Shown: positions 1 through 7,471 of the stretch, piece by piece
Layout: each line of letters starts with the position of its first letter
Position numbering within the stretch: the first letter of the stretch is position 1
Origin: Thiobacillus denitrificans
GTDB taxonomy: Bacteria > Pseudomonadota > Gammaproteobacteria > Burkholderiales > Thiobacillaceae
NCBI GenBank assembly: GCA_002403375.1
Contig: DHHQ01000013.1
Span: 1 to 19,656, forward strand
Direction of reading: 5' to 3'
Length of the DNA: 19,656 nt
Position numbers and translations under genes: made by a program
The notes under the pieces: generated by a model
Told to the model about the DNA's origin: nothing
What the model saw: only the letters and a program-made list of their open reading frames with translations
Database searches by the model: none

Positions 1-60
1 CGCGATGGTGTCGAAGGTCTACGACCGCCGCGCATTCAAGCGTTCTAAGGCGGTCGAGTA
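1..60 (+). CDS. 3' end of an unidentified gene (possible mobile-element protein)
   Basis: Only the last 19 codons are in the window, read from base 2 and ending in TAG at 58-60. Third codon positions are almost all G or C, which fits real coding sequence and distinguishes this frame from the one stopping at 46-48. The tail is basic and ends SKVYDRRAFKRSKAVE. I cannot assign a family from this. Its position, converging on the 3' side of tRNA-His with repeated motifs between, would suit an integrase or transposase of an element inserted at the tRNA cluster, but that is inference from context. Confidence 0.45.
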
Positions 61-67
61 GGAGAGG

Positions 68-124
68 CATCTTACAAAAAGCCCCCGCCATCTTACAAAA
101 GTTAGCGGGTGCTATCTGCAAAAG
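68..124. repeat. Three spaced copies of a CATCTTACAAAAG-like motif
   Basis: An identical 12-mer (CATCTTACAAAA) occurs at 68-79 and 89-100, and a degraded third copy (TATCTGCAAAAG) at 113-124. The starts are 21 and about 24 bases apart. The array lies between the truncated gene and tRNA-His and overlaps the tRNA operon terminator. Regularly spaced copies at a gene's end resemble binding sites for a transposase or recombinase, though no function is proven. Confidence 0.5.
75..112 (-). terminator. Rho-independent terminator of the Pro-Arg-His tRNA operon
   Basis: On the minus strand AGCACCCGC (112-104) pairs with GCGGGGGCT (88-80) with one mismatch across a 16-base loop, and a TTTTTG run follows. 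It lies 24 bases past the tRNA-His 3' end, where an operon terminator is expected. The long loop contains one of the repeated 12-mers. Confidence 0.6.
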
Positions 125-135
125 CCTTGAATTTG

Positions 136-212
136 TGGGGTGGATGATGGGACTCGAACCCACAACGACAGGAATCACAATCCTGGACTCTACCAACTGA
201 GCTACATCCACC
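136..212 (-). tRNA. tRNA-His (GTG)
   Basis: This is a 77-base cloverleaf with a 7-bp acceptor stem (GTGGATG/CATCCAC). It has the extra 5' G(-1) opposite C73 that marks histidine tRNAs. The anticodon loop reads TTGTGAT, giving anticodon GTG, and the CCA end is encoded. It is the last gene of a minus-strand Pro-Arg-His operon. Confidence 0.96.
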
Positions 213-215
213 ATT

Positions 216-240
216 GTTGCCGCCAGCCGAAGCTGGCAAC
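216..240 (-). other. Stable UUCG-tetraloop hairpin between tRNA-Arg and tRNA-His
   Basis: On the minus strand GCCAGC-TTCG-GCTGGC (237-222) forms a 6-bp stem closed by a cUUCGg tetraloop, one of the most stable RNA loops known. No T-run follows, so it is not an intrinsic terminator. It more likely separates the two tRNAs in the precursor and guides or limits nuclease processing (inference). Confidence 0.5.
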
Positions 241-247
241 GGAACCT

Positions 248-324
248 TGGCCTGCCCGACAGGAATCGAACCTGTAACCCCCAGCTTAGAAGGCTGGTGC
301 TCTATCCAGTTGAGCTACGGGCAG
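248..324 (-). tRNA. tRNA-Arg (TCT)
   Basis: This is a 77-base cloverleaf with acceptor stem CTGCCCG/CGGGCAG and discriminator G73. The anticodon loop CTTCTAA gives TCT, which reads AGA/AGG. CCA is encoded. It is the middle gene of the Pro-Arg-His operon. Confidence 0.96.
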
Positions 325-371
325 AGACTCTATCCTTGCTCGGGCTAACTCTCTTACTTGTCGGATAGGGG

Positions 372-448
<77 letters not shown>

Positions 449-492
449 AAATCCCCGCGTCCGATCTTCCGGGCGCATTTCGGAGAGGCGGA

Positions 493-521
493 ACTATACC
501 TTGGCGGCGGGGCGGGGTCAA
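493..521 (-). promoter_or_regulatory. Sigma70 promoter of the Pro-Arg-His tRNA operon
   Basis: On the minus strand the -35 box TTGACC (521-516) and the -10 box TATAGT (498-493) are exactly 17 bases apart. Each is one base off consensus. Transcription would start near 486. The downstream bases TCCGCC are GC-rich, as in discriminators of tRNA and rRNA promoters under ppGpp/DksA control (established for E. coli; inferred here). Confidence 0.8.
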
Positions 522-583
522 TTTTCGCTTGAGTATATCGGCCGATTTCCGGGAAAATCTCCCTTTTGCTTCAGGGTCTCTCG

Positions 584-1438
584 ATGAGCGCACGCATTCT
601 CGACGGCAAGGCGATGGCCGACACCATCCTCGCAGTGATCCACGACAAGGTGGCCGAGCGCGAGGCGCAGGGCAAGCGCCGCCCCGGTCTGGCGGTGATC
701 CTGGTCGGCAACGACCCGGCCTCAGCGGTCTACGTGCGCAACAAGAAGCGCGCGTGCGAACGCGGCGGCGTCACCAGCGTGTCGCACGACCTGCCGGCGA
801 CCACGACCCAGGACGAACTGCTGACGCTGATCGACACCCTGAACGCCGATCCGGCCATCGACGGCATCCTCGTGCAGCTGCCGCTGCCCGCGCACATCGA
901 CGCCGAGACGGTGATCGAGCGCATCCGTCCGGACAAGGACGTCGACGGTTTCCATCCGTACAACATCGGCCGCCTGGCAGTGAAGATGCCGACCCTGCGT
1001 CCTTCGACCCCGCGCGGCATCATGACGCTGCTGCGCGCCACCGGCGAGGAGCTGCGCGGCAAGAACGCGGTGATGGTCGGCGCCTCGAACATCGTCGGGC
1101 GGCCGATGAGCCTCGAACTCCTGCTCGCCGGCTGCACCATCACGGTGTGCCACAGCGCCACCCGCGACCTCGAGAGCTTCGTGCGCGCGGCCGAGGTGCT
1201 GGTGGTGGGGGTGGGCAGGCCGCGCATGATCCCGGGCGAATGGATCCGCGAGGGCGCGATCGTGATCGACGTCGGCATCAACCGCCTGCCGGACGGCAAG
1301 CTGGTCGGCGACGTCGACTACGACACCGCCGTGGAACGCGCCAGCTGGATCACCCCGGTTCCGGGCGGGGTCGGGCCGATGACCGTGGCGACGCTGCTGG
1401 AGAACACGCTCGAAGCGGCGCAGATGCACAATCCCTAG
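584..1438 (+). CDS. folD: Bifunctional methylenetetrahydrofolate dehydrogenase / cyclohydrolase FolD
   Basis: FolD is a cytosolic enzyme that oxidises 5,10-methylene-THF with NADP and hydrolyses the product to 10-formyl-THF, feeding purine and formyl-Met-tRNA synthesis. From the ATG at 584 the protein is 284 residues, the usual length. Tyr50 and catalytic Lys54 lie in YVRNKKRACE, followed by VDGFHPYNIGRL, the Rossmann-type VGASNIVGRPM, VIDVGINR and the C-terminal PVPGGVGPMTVATLLENT. I preferred ATG 584 (MSARILDG) to an upstream in-frame TTG at 566 because it gives the family's N terminus. The ribosome site is weak (CAGGGT). The stop codon TAG lies inside the first heptamer of the repeat element that follows. 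It converges on cbbY. Confidence 0.96.
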   Translation: MSARILDGKAMADTILAVIHDKVAEREAQGKRRPGLAVILVGNDPASAVYVRNKKRACERGGVTSVSHDLPATTTQDELLTLIDTLNADPAIDGILVQLPLPAHIDAETVIERIRPDKDVDGFHPYNIGRLAVKMPTLRPSTPRGIMTLLRATGEELRGKNAVMVGASNIVGRPMSLELLLAGCTITVCHSATRDLESFVRAAEVLVVGVGRPRMIPGEWIREGAIVIDVGINRLPDGKLVGDVDYDTAVERASWITPVPGGVGPMTVATLLENTLEAAQMHNP

Positions 1439-1510
1439 GGGCTGGGGGCTAGGGGCTCTCAATTTCGCGGCCTTCGGCCGCTCATTCCCTGACCCCTGAC
1501 CCCTGACCCC
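1436..1510. repeat. Heptamer-repeat inverted element, copy 1 (folD/cbbY)
   Basis: The left arm (1436-1458) has G-rich heptamers of type TAGGGGC. The centre (1467-1481) is a perfect 6-bp hairpin, GCGGCC-TTC-GGCCGC. The right arm (1487-1510) is CCCTGAC three times plus CCC. The arms are imperfectly complementary, so the whole could fold as one long cruciform. It lies between convergent genes and may act as a shared transcription end. A matching element lies at 7472-7568. Confidence 0.75.
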
Positions 1511-1518
1511 GCTTGGTT

Positions 1519-2277
1519 TCAGCTGCGATGCAGCGCCCTCAAATACGCCACGTCGACGAACGGCTTTCCAAAGTCGGGGCCGCTCAGCACCCGGCTGGGC
1601 GCGCCGGGGTCGCCGAGGTCGGACAGCACCACGGCGGCGCCGCTGAAATCGTGGTCCAGCGTGTAGTCGTTGACCGTGATCAGCGTTTTCAGGCCGGCGC
1701 CGAGGCTCGCGCGCAGGCCGTTCTCGGAGTCCTCGAACGCCAGGCACGCGGCCGGGTCCAGTCCCATCTTTTCCAGCGCGTAGTGATAGATGTCGGGCGC
1801 CGGCTTCTTGGCCGGGACGATGTCGCCCGCGGCGATCACTTCGAACCATTCCTGGGTTCCCGGGCCGAGGCTGTGCTCGAGCAGCACGGTGACGTTTTCC
1901 GGCGTGGTGGTGGTGGCAATCGCGAGCCGCAGGCCGGCGGCGCGCGCCTCGGCCAGCAGGCGCTTGACGCCGGGCCGCATGGGAATCCCCCCGCGTGCGG
2001 CGAGCGCGCTGTAGTGGCGGGTCTTGGCGCGGTGCAGCTCGGCGACCAGTTCGTCGAAGTTGTCCGGCTTGCTGTAGTCCGGGCGGAACTGGTCGATATA
2101 GTATTTGATCCGTTCCTTGCCGCCGGTCACGGCGAGCAGCTTTCCGTAGAGCGCGGCGTCCCAGTGCCAGTCGAGGCCGGCGTCGGCGAAGGCTTGATTG
2201 AAGGCGGGACGGTGGCCGTCACGCTCGGTGTCGGCAAGCGTGCCGTCCACGTCGAAGAGCAGGGCGTGTAGTGTCAT
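1519..2277 (-). CDS. cbbY: CbbY-type HAD sugar-phosphate phosphatase
   Basis: This is a soluble HAD subfamily IA phosphohydrolase of 252 residues. Motif I is FDVDGT (Asp9 nucleophile, Asp11 acid/base), motif II the Thr run at 112-115, motif III Lys147/148 in PAKKPAPDIY, and motif IV FEDSENGLRA (Glu172, Asp173). The TGGKERI segment at 51-57 and GDIVPAKKPAPD match the CbbY branch. Its characterised members remove xylulose-1,5-bisphosphate, a misfire product that inhibits Rubisco. That role here assumes the organism fixes CO2 by the Calvin cycle; no Rubisco genes are in the window. The gene is divergent from dksA and convergent with folD. Confidence 0.85.
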   Translation of the reverse strand: MTLHALLFDVDGTLADTERDGHRPAFNQAFADAGLDWHWDAALYGKLLAVTGGKERIKYYIDQFRPDYSKPDNFDELVAELHRAKTRHYSALAARGGIPMRPGVKRLLAEARAAGLRLAIATTTTPENVTVLLEHSLGPGTQEWFEVIAAGDIVPAKKPAPDIYHYALEKMGLDPAACLAFEDSENGLRASLGAGLKTLITVNDYTLDHDFSGAAVVLSDLGDPGAPSRVLSGPDFGKPFVDVAYLRALHRS

Positions 2278-2282
2278 GTGGG

Positions 2283-2311
2283 TTGCAGCGCTGTGGCGAT
2301 TCTGATATTAA
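2283..2311 (+). promoter_or_regulatory. Candidate sigma70 promoter for dksA
   Basis: TTGCAG (2283-2288) and TATTAA (2306-2311) are separated by exactly 17 bases in the 89-base gap between the divergent cbbY and dksA starts. Transcription would start near 2318, giving a leader of about 50 bases. Both boxes deviate from consensus, so this is a moderate prediction. Confidence 0.45.
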
Positions 2312-2366
2312 GTCGGGTTGGCTTTGCCGGGAACAAACTGAATTTTTTCAAAGAGAACAGAACAAG

Positions 2367-2786
2367 ATGGCTGAAACTTTGATGCGCTTTGAGCCTTACA
2401 AGGCCAAAAAAGGCGAAGAGTACATGAACGCGAAGCAGCTCGCGCATTTTCGCAAAATGCTGGAAGCCTGGAAAGCGGAGTTGTCGCAGGACATCGACAC
2501 GACGCTGCACTCGATGCAGGACGAGCAGACCGTTTTCGCCGACCCCAACGACCGCGCCACGCAGGAATCCGACATGGCGCTCGAACTGCGCAATCGTGAT
2601 AGAGAGCGCAAGCTGATCAAGAAGATCAACGAGACCATCGTCAAGATCGACAGTGGCGACTACGGCTATTGCGAATCGTGCGGCATCGAGATCGGTCTGG
2701 ACCGCCTGCAGGCGCGCCCGACCGCGACGCTGTGCATCGACTGCAAGACGCTCGAGGAAATCCGCGAGCGCCAGGTCGCGAAGTAG
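2367..2786 (+). CDS. dksA: RNA polymerase-binding transcription factor DksA
   Basis: DksA inserts its coiled coil into the RNA polymerase secondary channel and, with ppGpp, represses rRNA/tRNA promoters and activates amino-acid promoters. The 139-residue protein has the N-terminal PYKAKKGEEYMNAKQLAHFR segment and a coiled coil whose tip, DPNDRATQE, carries Asp59 and Asp62 (equivalent to the essential Asp71/Asp74 of E. coli). A four-cysteine zinc finger follows (Cys102, 105, 123, 126). An upstream extension in the same frame from 2271 is rejected because the family begins near MAETLMRF and the extension overlaps the cbbY start. Ribosome site AGAGAAC is weak. The two tRNA promoters in this window are plausible targets. 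Confidence 0.96.
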   Translation: MAETLMRFEPYKAKKGEEYMNAKQLAHFRKMLEAWKAELSQDIDTTLHSMQDEQTVFADPNDRATQESDMALELRNRDRERKLIKKINETIVKIDSGDYGYCESCGIEIGLDRLQARPTATLCIDCKTLEEIRERQVAK

Positions 2787-2790
2787 AACC

Positions 2791-2851
2791 GGCATGTCGG
2801 GCCGCCAATCACGGCGGCACGTCAGGTCGGCCAAAACAGATGGCACGTCAG
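2791..2851 (+). repeat. Three GGCAYGTCRG repeats with a GC hairpin
   Basis: GGCATGTCGG (2791-2800), GGCACGTCAG (2816-2825) and GGCACGTCAG (2842-2851) start 25 and 26 bases apart in the spacer between dksA and the next gene. A 6-bp hairpin, GCCGCC/GGCGGC (2801-2806/2813-2818), lies among them without a T-run. The purpose is unknown: possibly an operator array or a relic of local duplication. Confidence 0.45.
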
Positions 2852-2880
2852 ATTGCCACATGGATACGCGGAGAAACGCC

Positions 2881-3339
2881 ATGGACCAGACCCGTTCGGA
2901 TCAGCAAGACGAATTCGACCGCTACTACAATGGCCTGCTGTACAGCGTGATGCGCTGGGACCAGCTGACGTCGTTCTGGCAGAAGGTGGACGCCGACGCG
3001 GGCTGGTATCTCTACGCCGTCGGCCAGGAAGTGCCGCAGGGGCCATCCACCGCCGACAAGGTGCAGCAGTTCATGCGCGAGCTCGACGAGCTGCTGCGGC
3101 GCGAGCATCACGAGGACTACTGCGCGATCGTCTACGCGGACGACCTCGACGCGCCCAACTTCATCAAGATCTACGACCCCAACCACCTCGGCAGTTCGTG
3201 CGGCTCCAGCGCGATGAAATCATCGGTGCTGCCGGGCTGGCTGATGAGTCGGACGCCGCCCCGCGAACTGGAGATCAAGGGCGTGGTGACCGGGCAGCGC
3301 AAGCGCTGGTGGCAGGCCTTCCTGGGCGAAGCCAGCTGA
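2881..3339 (+). CDS. Conserved protein of unknown function
   Basis: I do not recognise a named family. From ATG 2881 the product is 152 residues, soluble, with no signal peptide or membrane segment. It is rich in aromatic residues: YYNGLLYSVMRWDQ near the start, FWQKVDADAGWYLYAVG, then a charged helix ELDELLRREHHEDYC, a YADDLDAPNFIKIYDPNHLG block with SSCGSS after it, and a basic tryptophan tail QRKRWWQAF. The start at 2881 has a good ribosome site (GGAGA, 6 bases away); an in-frame ATG at 2860 has none. Codon use matches its neighbours. It follows dksA by 94 bases and ends 18 bases before the terminator stem, so co-transcription with dksA is possible. Confidence 0.85.
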   Translation: MDQTRSDQQDEFDRYYNGLLYSVMRWDQLTSFWQKVDADAGWYLYAVGQEVPQGPSTADKVQQFMRELDELLRREHHEDYCAIVYADDLDAPNFIKIYDPNHLGSSCGSSAMKSSVLPGWLMSRTPPRELEIKGVVTGQRKRWWQAFLGEAS

Positions 3340-3357
3340 GATTTGCGGGAAAGCCCA

Positions 3358-3391
3358 AACGAAAAACGCGCCGGAAGGCGCGTTTTTCGTT
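3358..3391. terminator. Bidirectional rho-independent terminator
   Basis: A perfect 15-bp stem (3358-3372 with 3377-3391) closes on a GGAA loop. GCGCC/GGCGC at the top is flanked by AAAAA on the left and TTTTT on the right, so a U-tract follows the hairpin in either direction. It ends both the plus-strand gene at 3339 and the minus-strand pnp operon, which stops at 3443. Confidence 0.9.
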
Positions 3392-3442
3392 GGCTCGGCG
3401 GTGGCACCCGCCCGGTTGGACGGGATCGCCGACAGTCGCCGC

Positions 3443-5572
<2,130 letters not shown>

Positions 5573-5590
5573 ACGAGTTCCTTTCGAAGC

Positions 5591-5616
5591 AAAAACGCCC
5601 CGCATGAGCGGGGCGT
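5591..5616 (-). terminator. Terminator/attenuator between rpsO and pnp
   Basis: On the minus strand ACGCCCCGC (5616-5608) and GCGGGGCGT (5603-5595) form a perfect 9-bp stem with a TCAT loop, followed by TTTT. It sits 81 bases after the rpsO stop and 19 bases before the pnp start. E. coli has a leaky terminator at the same place, so partial read-through into pnp is likely here too. Confidence 0.85.
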
Positions 5617-5644
5617 GCGAAATTCAGGGGGCGGAATGGCCCAT

Positions 5645-5685
5645 CCACTGTGCCGGTGCTGCAGGGTGCCGGGTCATCACAGTGG
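5645..5685 (-). promoter_or_regulatory. Long rpsO-pnp hairpin, likely RNase III processing site
   Basis: CCACTGTG (5645-5652) pairs perfectly with CACAGTGG (5678-5685). Inside, CCGGTGC (5653-5659) pairs with GTGCCGG (5666-5672) using two G-U pairs, leaving a 5-base bulge and a 6-base loop. This is a 15-bp RNA hairpin upstream of pnp. In E. coli a hairpin here is cut by RNase III and the product lets PNPase repress its own mRNA. Function here is inferred from position and structure. Confidence 0.6.
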
Positions 5686-5696
5686 CCCTGACGGGA

Positions 5697-5966
5697 TTAC
5701 TTGCGCAGACCGAGGCGTTCGATCAGCGTCTTGTAGCTTTCGAGATTGGTGCGCTTCAGGTAGTCCAGCAGCTTGCGGCGGCGGCTCACCATTTTCAGCA
5801 GGCCACGACGCGAGTGGTGATCCTTCATGTTGGCCTTGAAGTGGCCGGTCAGGTCGTTGATGCGGGCCGTCAGCAGGGCAACCTGCACTTCGGGCGAGCC
5901 GGTGTCGGCGGCGGCACGCTGGTAATTCTGGACGATTTCAGCTTTTTGAGCGACGGTAACAGCCAT
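5697..5966 (-). CDS. rpsO: 30S ribosomal protein S15
   Basis: S15 is a primary 16S rRNA-binding protein of the small-subunit platform that nucleates S6, S18, S11 and S21 assembly. The 89-residue length is standard. The family signatures are clear: TGSPEVQVALLTARINDLTGH, the HHSRRGLLKMVSRRRKLLDYL rRNA-binding helix pair and the C-terminal LIERLGLRK. A strong AAGGAG ribosome site lies 6 bases before the ATG. It lies between truB (65-base gap) and pnp, the classic order. In E. coli S15 represses its own translation through an mRNA pseudoknot; I cannot see such a structure with confidence in the short leader. Confidence 0.98.
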   Translation of the reverse strand: MAVTVAQKAEIVQNYQRAAADTGSPEVQVALLTARINDLTGHFKANMKDHHSRRGLLKMVSRRRKLLDYLKRTNLESYKTLIERLGLRK

Positions 5967-6031
5967 GGTGTACTCCTTCTAAATCGCGTGGCCTGCGGCT
6001 GAGCGGGACACGTTCGGGGAAAGGACGGATT

Positions 6032-6961
6032 CTACGCCGAATCGGGGGGTGGACTCAAGTCTGCCTTGGGTCCGGCGCCCTGTTGCGTGGCGATCAGGCG
6101 GCGCGGCACCAGGCGGTCGTTGTCCGCATCGGCGAGCCCGATGAAGCGGCCGGATTCCGCATAGACGCGCGTCAGCCCGGCGGAAGACGCCGGATGCGCG
6201 ATGGTGCGGCCCTGGCACAGCGCCTCGGCGCCGGCAGCGTCGAGCCGCACCGCGGGCAGATGGGCCACCAGACAGTCGGCCGGGGCGAGCAGGGCGGTGC
6301 GGCGGTCGGGGTCCAGGGCCTCCAGCTCGGCCAGCGTGTGCGCCTGTTCGAGTCCGAATCCGCCCGCGGCGGTGCGCGTCAGGGCGGTGAGATGGGCGCC
6401 GCAGCCGAGCGCGGCGCCGATGTCCTGCGCCAGGGTGCGGATGTAGGTGCCGGCGCTGCACTGCACGTCCAGCACCACCCGGGGCGGGTGGCATTCGACG
6501 AGGTCGAGCGCGCGAATGTGCACCCGGCGGGCGGGGCGCTCGATGTCGATCCCGGCCCGCGCGTATTCGTAGAGTGGACGCCCCTGGTGCTTGAGCGCGG
6601 AGTGCATGGGCGGGACCTGCTCGATCTCGCCCGTGAAGCGCGGCAGCACCGCGACGACATCGGCACGGTCGACCGACACCTCACGGGTGTCGAGCACCTC
6701 GCCCTCGGGATCGCCGGTCGTGGTGGTGACGCCGAGTTGCAGCACGGCGCGGTAGCGCTTGTCGGCGTCGAGCAGGTAGGCGGAGAACTTGGTCGCCTCG
6801 CCGAAGCAGAGCGGCAGCAGGCCGTCGGCGAACGGGTCGAGCGTGCCGGTGTGGCCCGCCTTCTTGGCGTTGAGCAGCCACTTGGCCTTCTGCAGCGCAG
6901 CATTGGAGGTGATGCCGACCGGCTTGTTCAGCAGCAGCACGCCGTCGATCGGCTGGCGCAT
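6032..6961 (-). CDS. truB: tRNA pseudouridine(55) synthase TruB
   Basis: TruB isomerises U55 in the T-psi-C loop of all elongator tRNAs and also acts as a tRNA chaperone. From ATG 6961 the protein is 309 residues (E. coli 314). It starts with DGVLLLNKPVGITSN, and carries the catalytic Asp42 in GHTGTLDP, RYRAVLQLGVTTTTGD, the PPMHSALKHQGRPLYEYAR block, CSAGTYIRTLAQDIG, and a C-terminal PUA-like part with GLTRVYAESGRFIGLA. An in-frame extension to 7018 or 7030 adds Pro-rich residues encoded by a G-quadruplex-type repeat; I judge it non-coding, but no start here has a good ribosome site. It follows rbfA after an unusually long 135-base gap. Confidence 0.94.
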   Translation of the reverse strand: MRQPIDGVLLLNKPVGITSNAALQKAKWLLNAKKAGHTGTLDPFADGLLPLCFGEATKFSAYLLDADKRYRAVLQLGVTTTTGDPEGEVLDTREVSVDRADVVAVLPRFTGEIEQVPPMHSALKHQGRPLYEYARAGIDIERPARRVHIRALDLVECHPPRVVLDVQCSAGTYIRTLAQDIGAALGCGAHLTALTRTAAGGFGLEQAHTLAELEALDPDRRTALLAPADCLVAHLPAVRLDAAGAEALCQGRTIAHPASSAGLTRVYAESGRFIGLADADNDRLVPRRLIATQQGAGPKADLSPPPDSA

Positions 6962-6984
6962 GGGCTTTGCCCGCTCGCCGGTTC

Positions 6985-7009
6985 GGGGGGCGGGTGGGTG
7001 GGAGGGGGG
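6985..7009 (+). other. G-quadruplex motif upstream of truB
   Basis: Five G-runs of 6, 3, 3, 3 and 6 are separated by single bases (C, T, T, A). This is a textbook strong quadruplex pattern. It is on the strand opposite to truB, so the template DNA strand carries the Gs and the mRNA carries the Cs. It could slow RNA polymerase between rbfA and truB. Confidence 0.7.
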
Positions 7010-7040
7010 CGTGGCCATCGATCTGGGCATGACGTTCGCG

Positions 7041-7062
7041 CCTCTGCCGCGAGCGGGAGAGG
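7041..7062. repeat. REP-like palindrome between rbfA and truB
   Basis: CCTCTgCCGC and GCGGgAGAGG form a near-perfect 22-bp dyad with one internal mismatch. It is followed by TTGGGAAGAGGGA. The pattern resembles a degenerate copy of the CCTCTCCCGC-type palindromes scattered between genes of many beta- and gammaproteobacteria. There is no U-tract, so it is probably not a terminator, though as RNA it would form a stable stem. Confidence 0.55.
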
Positions 7063-7096
7063 TTGGGAAGAGGGAAGTTCGAGCCGCGTCGGGGCG

Positions 7097-7471
7097 CTAC
7101 TCGTCTTTCGGGTGCTTGGCGTCTTCGGCGACGGCGGTTTCGATCAGTTGGGTGAGTTCGATGCCGCGCTCGACCGAGCGGTCGTACACGAAAGTGAGCT
7201 TGGGCACGACGCGCAGCTGCATGCGCTGCGACAGCAGCGAACGCAGGAAGCCGCTGGCGCGCTGCAGGCCCTGCAGGCAGGCGGCATGCTCGGCCTCGCC
7301 GCCCAGCGTGGTGAAGTAGACCTTGGCGAACTCCATGTCGCGGTTCACTTCGACCTCGGTGATGGTCAGCATGCCGACGCGCGGATCCTTCACTTCCTGC
7401 CGGATCAACTCGGGCAGTTCGCGCTGGATCTGGTCGGCGACGCGGCGGGCGCGGGGGAAGTCTTTAGGCAT
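7097..7471 (-). CDS. rbfA: 30S ribosome-binding factor RbfA
   Basis: RbfA is a small KH-fold protein that binds the immature 30S subunit near 16S helix 1/44 during late assembly and cold adaptation. At 124 residues it has the usual size, starting KDFPRARRVADQIQRELPELIRQEVKDPRVG, then TITEVEVNRDMEFAKVYFT, the RASGFLRSLLSQRMQLRVVPKLTFVYD core and a short acidic tail. The start fits the family, but no Shine-Dalgarno sequence precedes it: the bases before the ATG are the end of a heptamer repeat element (CCCCTAACCCCT). The gene sits between infB and truB in the standard operon. Confidence 0.95.
   Translation of the reverse strand: MPKDFPRARRVADQIQRELPELIRQEVKDPRVGMLTITEVEVNRDMEFAKVYFTTLGGEAEHAACLQGLQRASGFLRSLLSQRMQLRVVPKLTFVYDRSVERGIELTQLIETAVAEDAKHPKDE

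Noticed and set aside
1436..1510. CRISPR array from the spaced repeats
   Set aside because: Units are 7 bases with no spacers between them, and no cas genes are present.
2271..2366. Extended start of DksA
   Set aside because: The extension overlaps the cbbY start and the predicted dksA promoter and leader, and the family N terminus fits ATG 2367.
6962..7030. N-terminal extension of TruB from ATG 7030 or 7018
   Set aside because: The added residues are Pro-rich, encoded by the G-quadruplex repeat, and absent from the family; the start at 6961 fits known TruB length.
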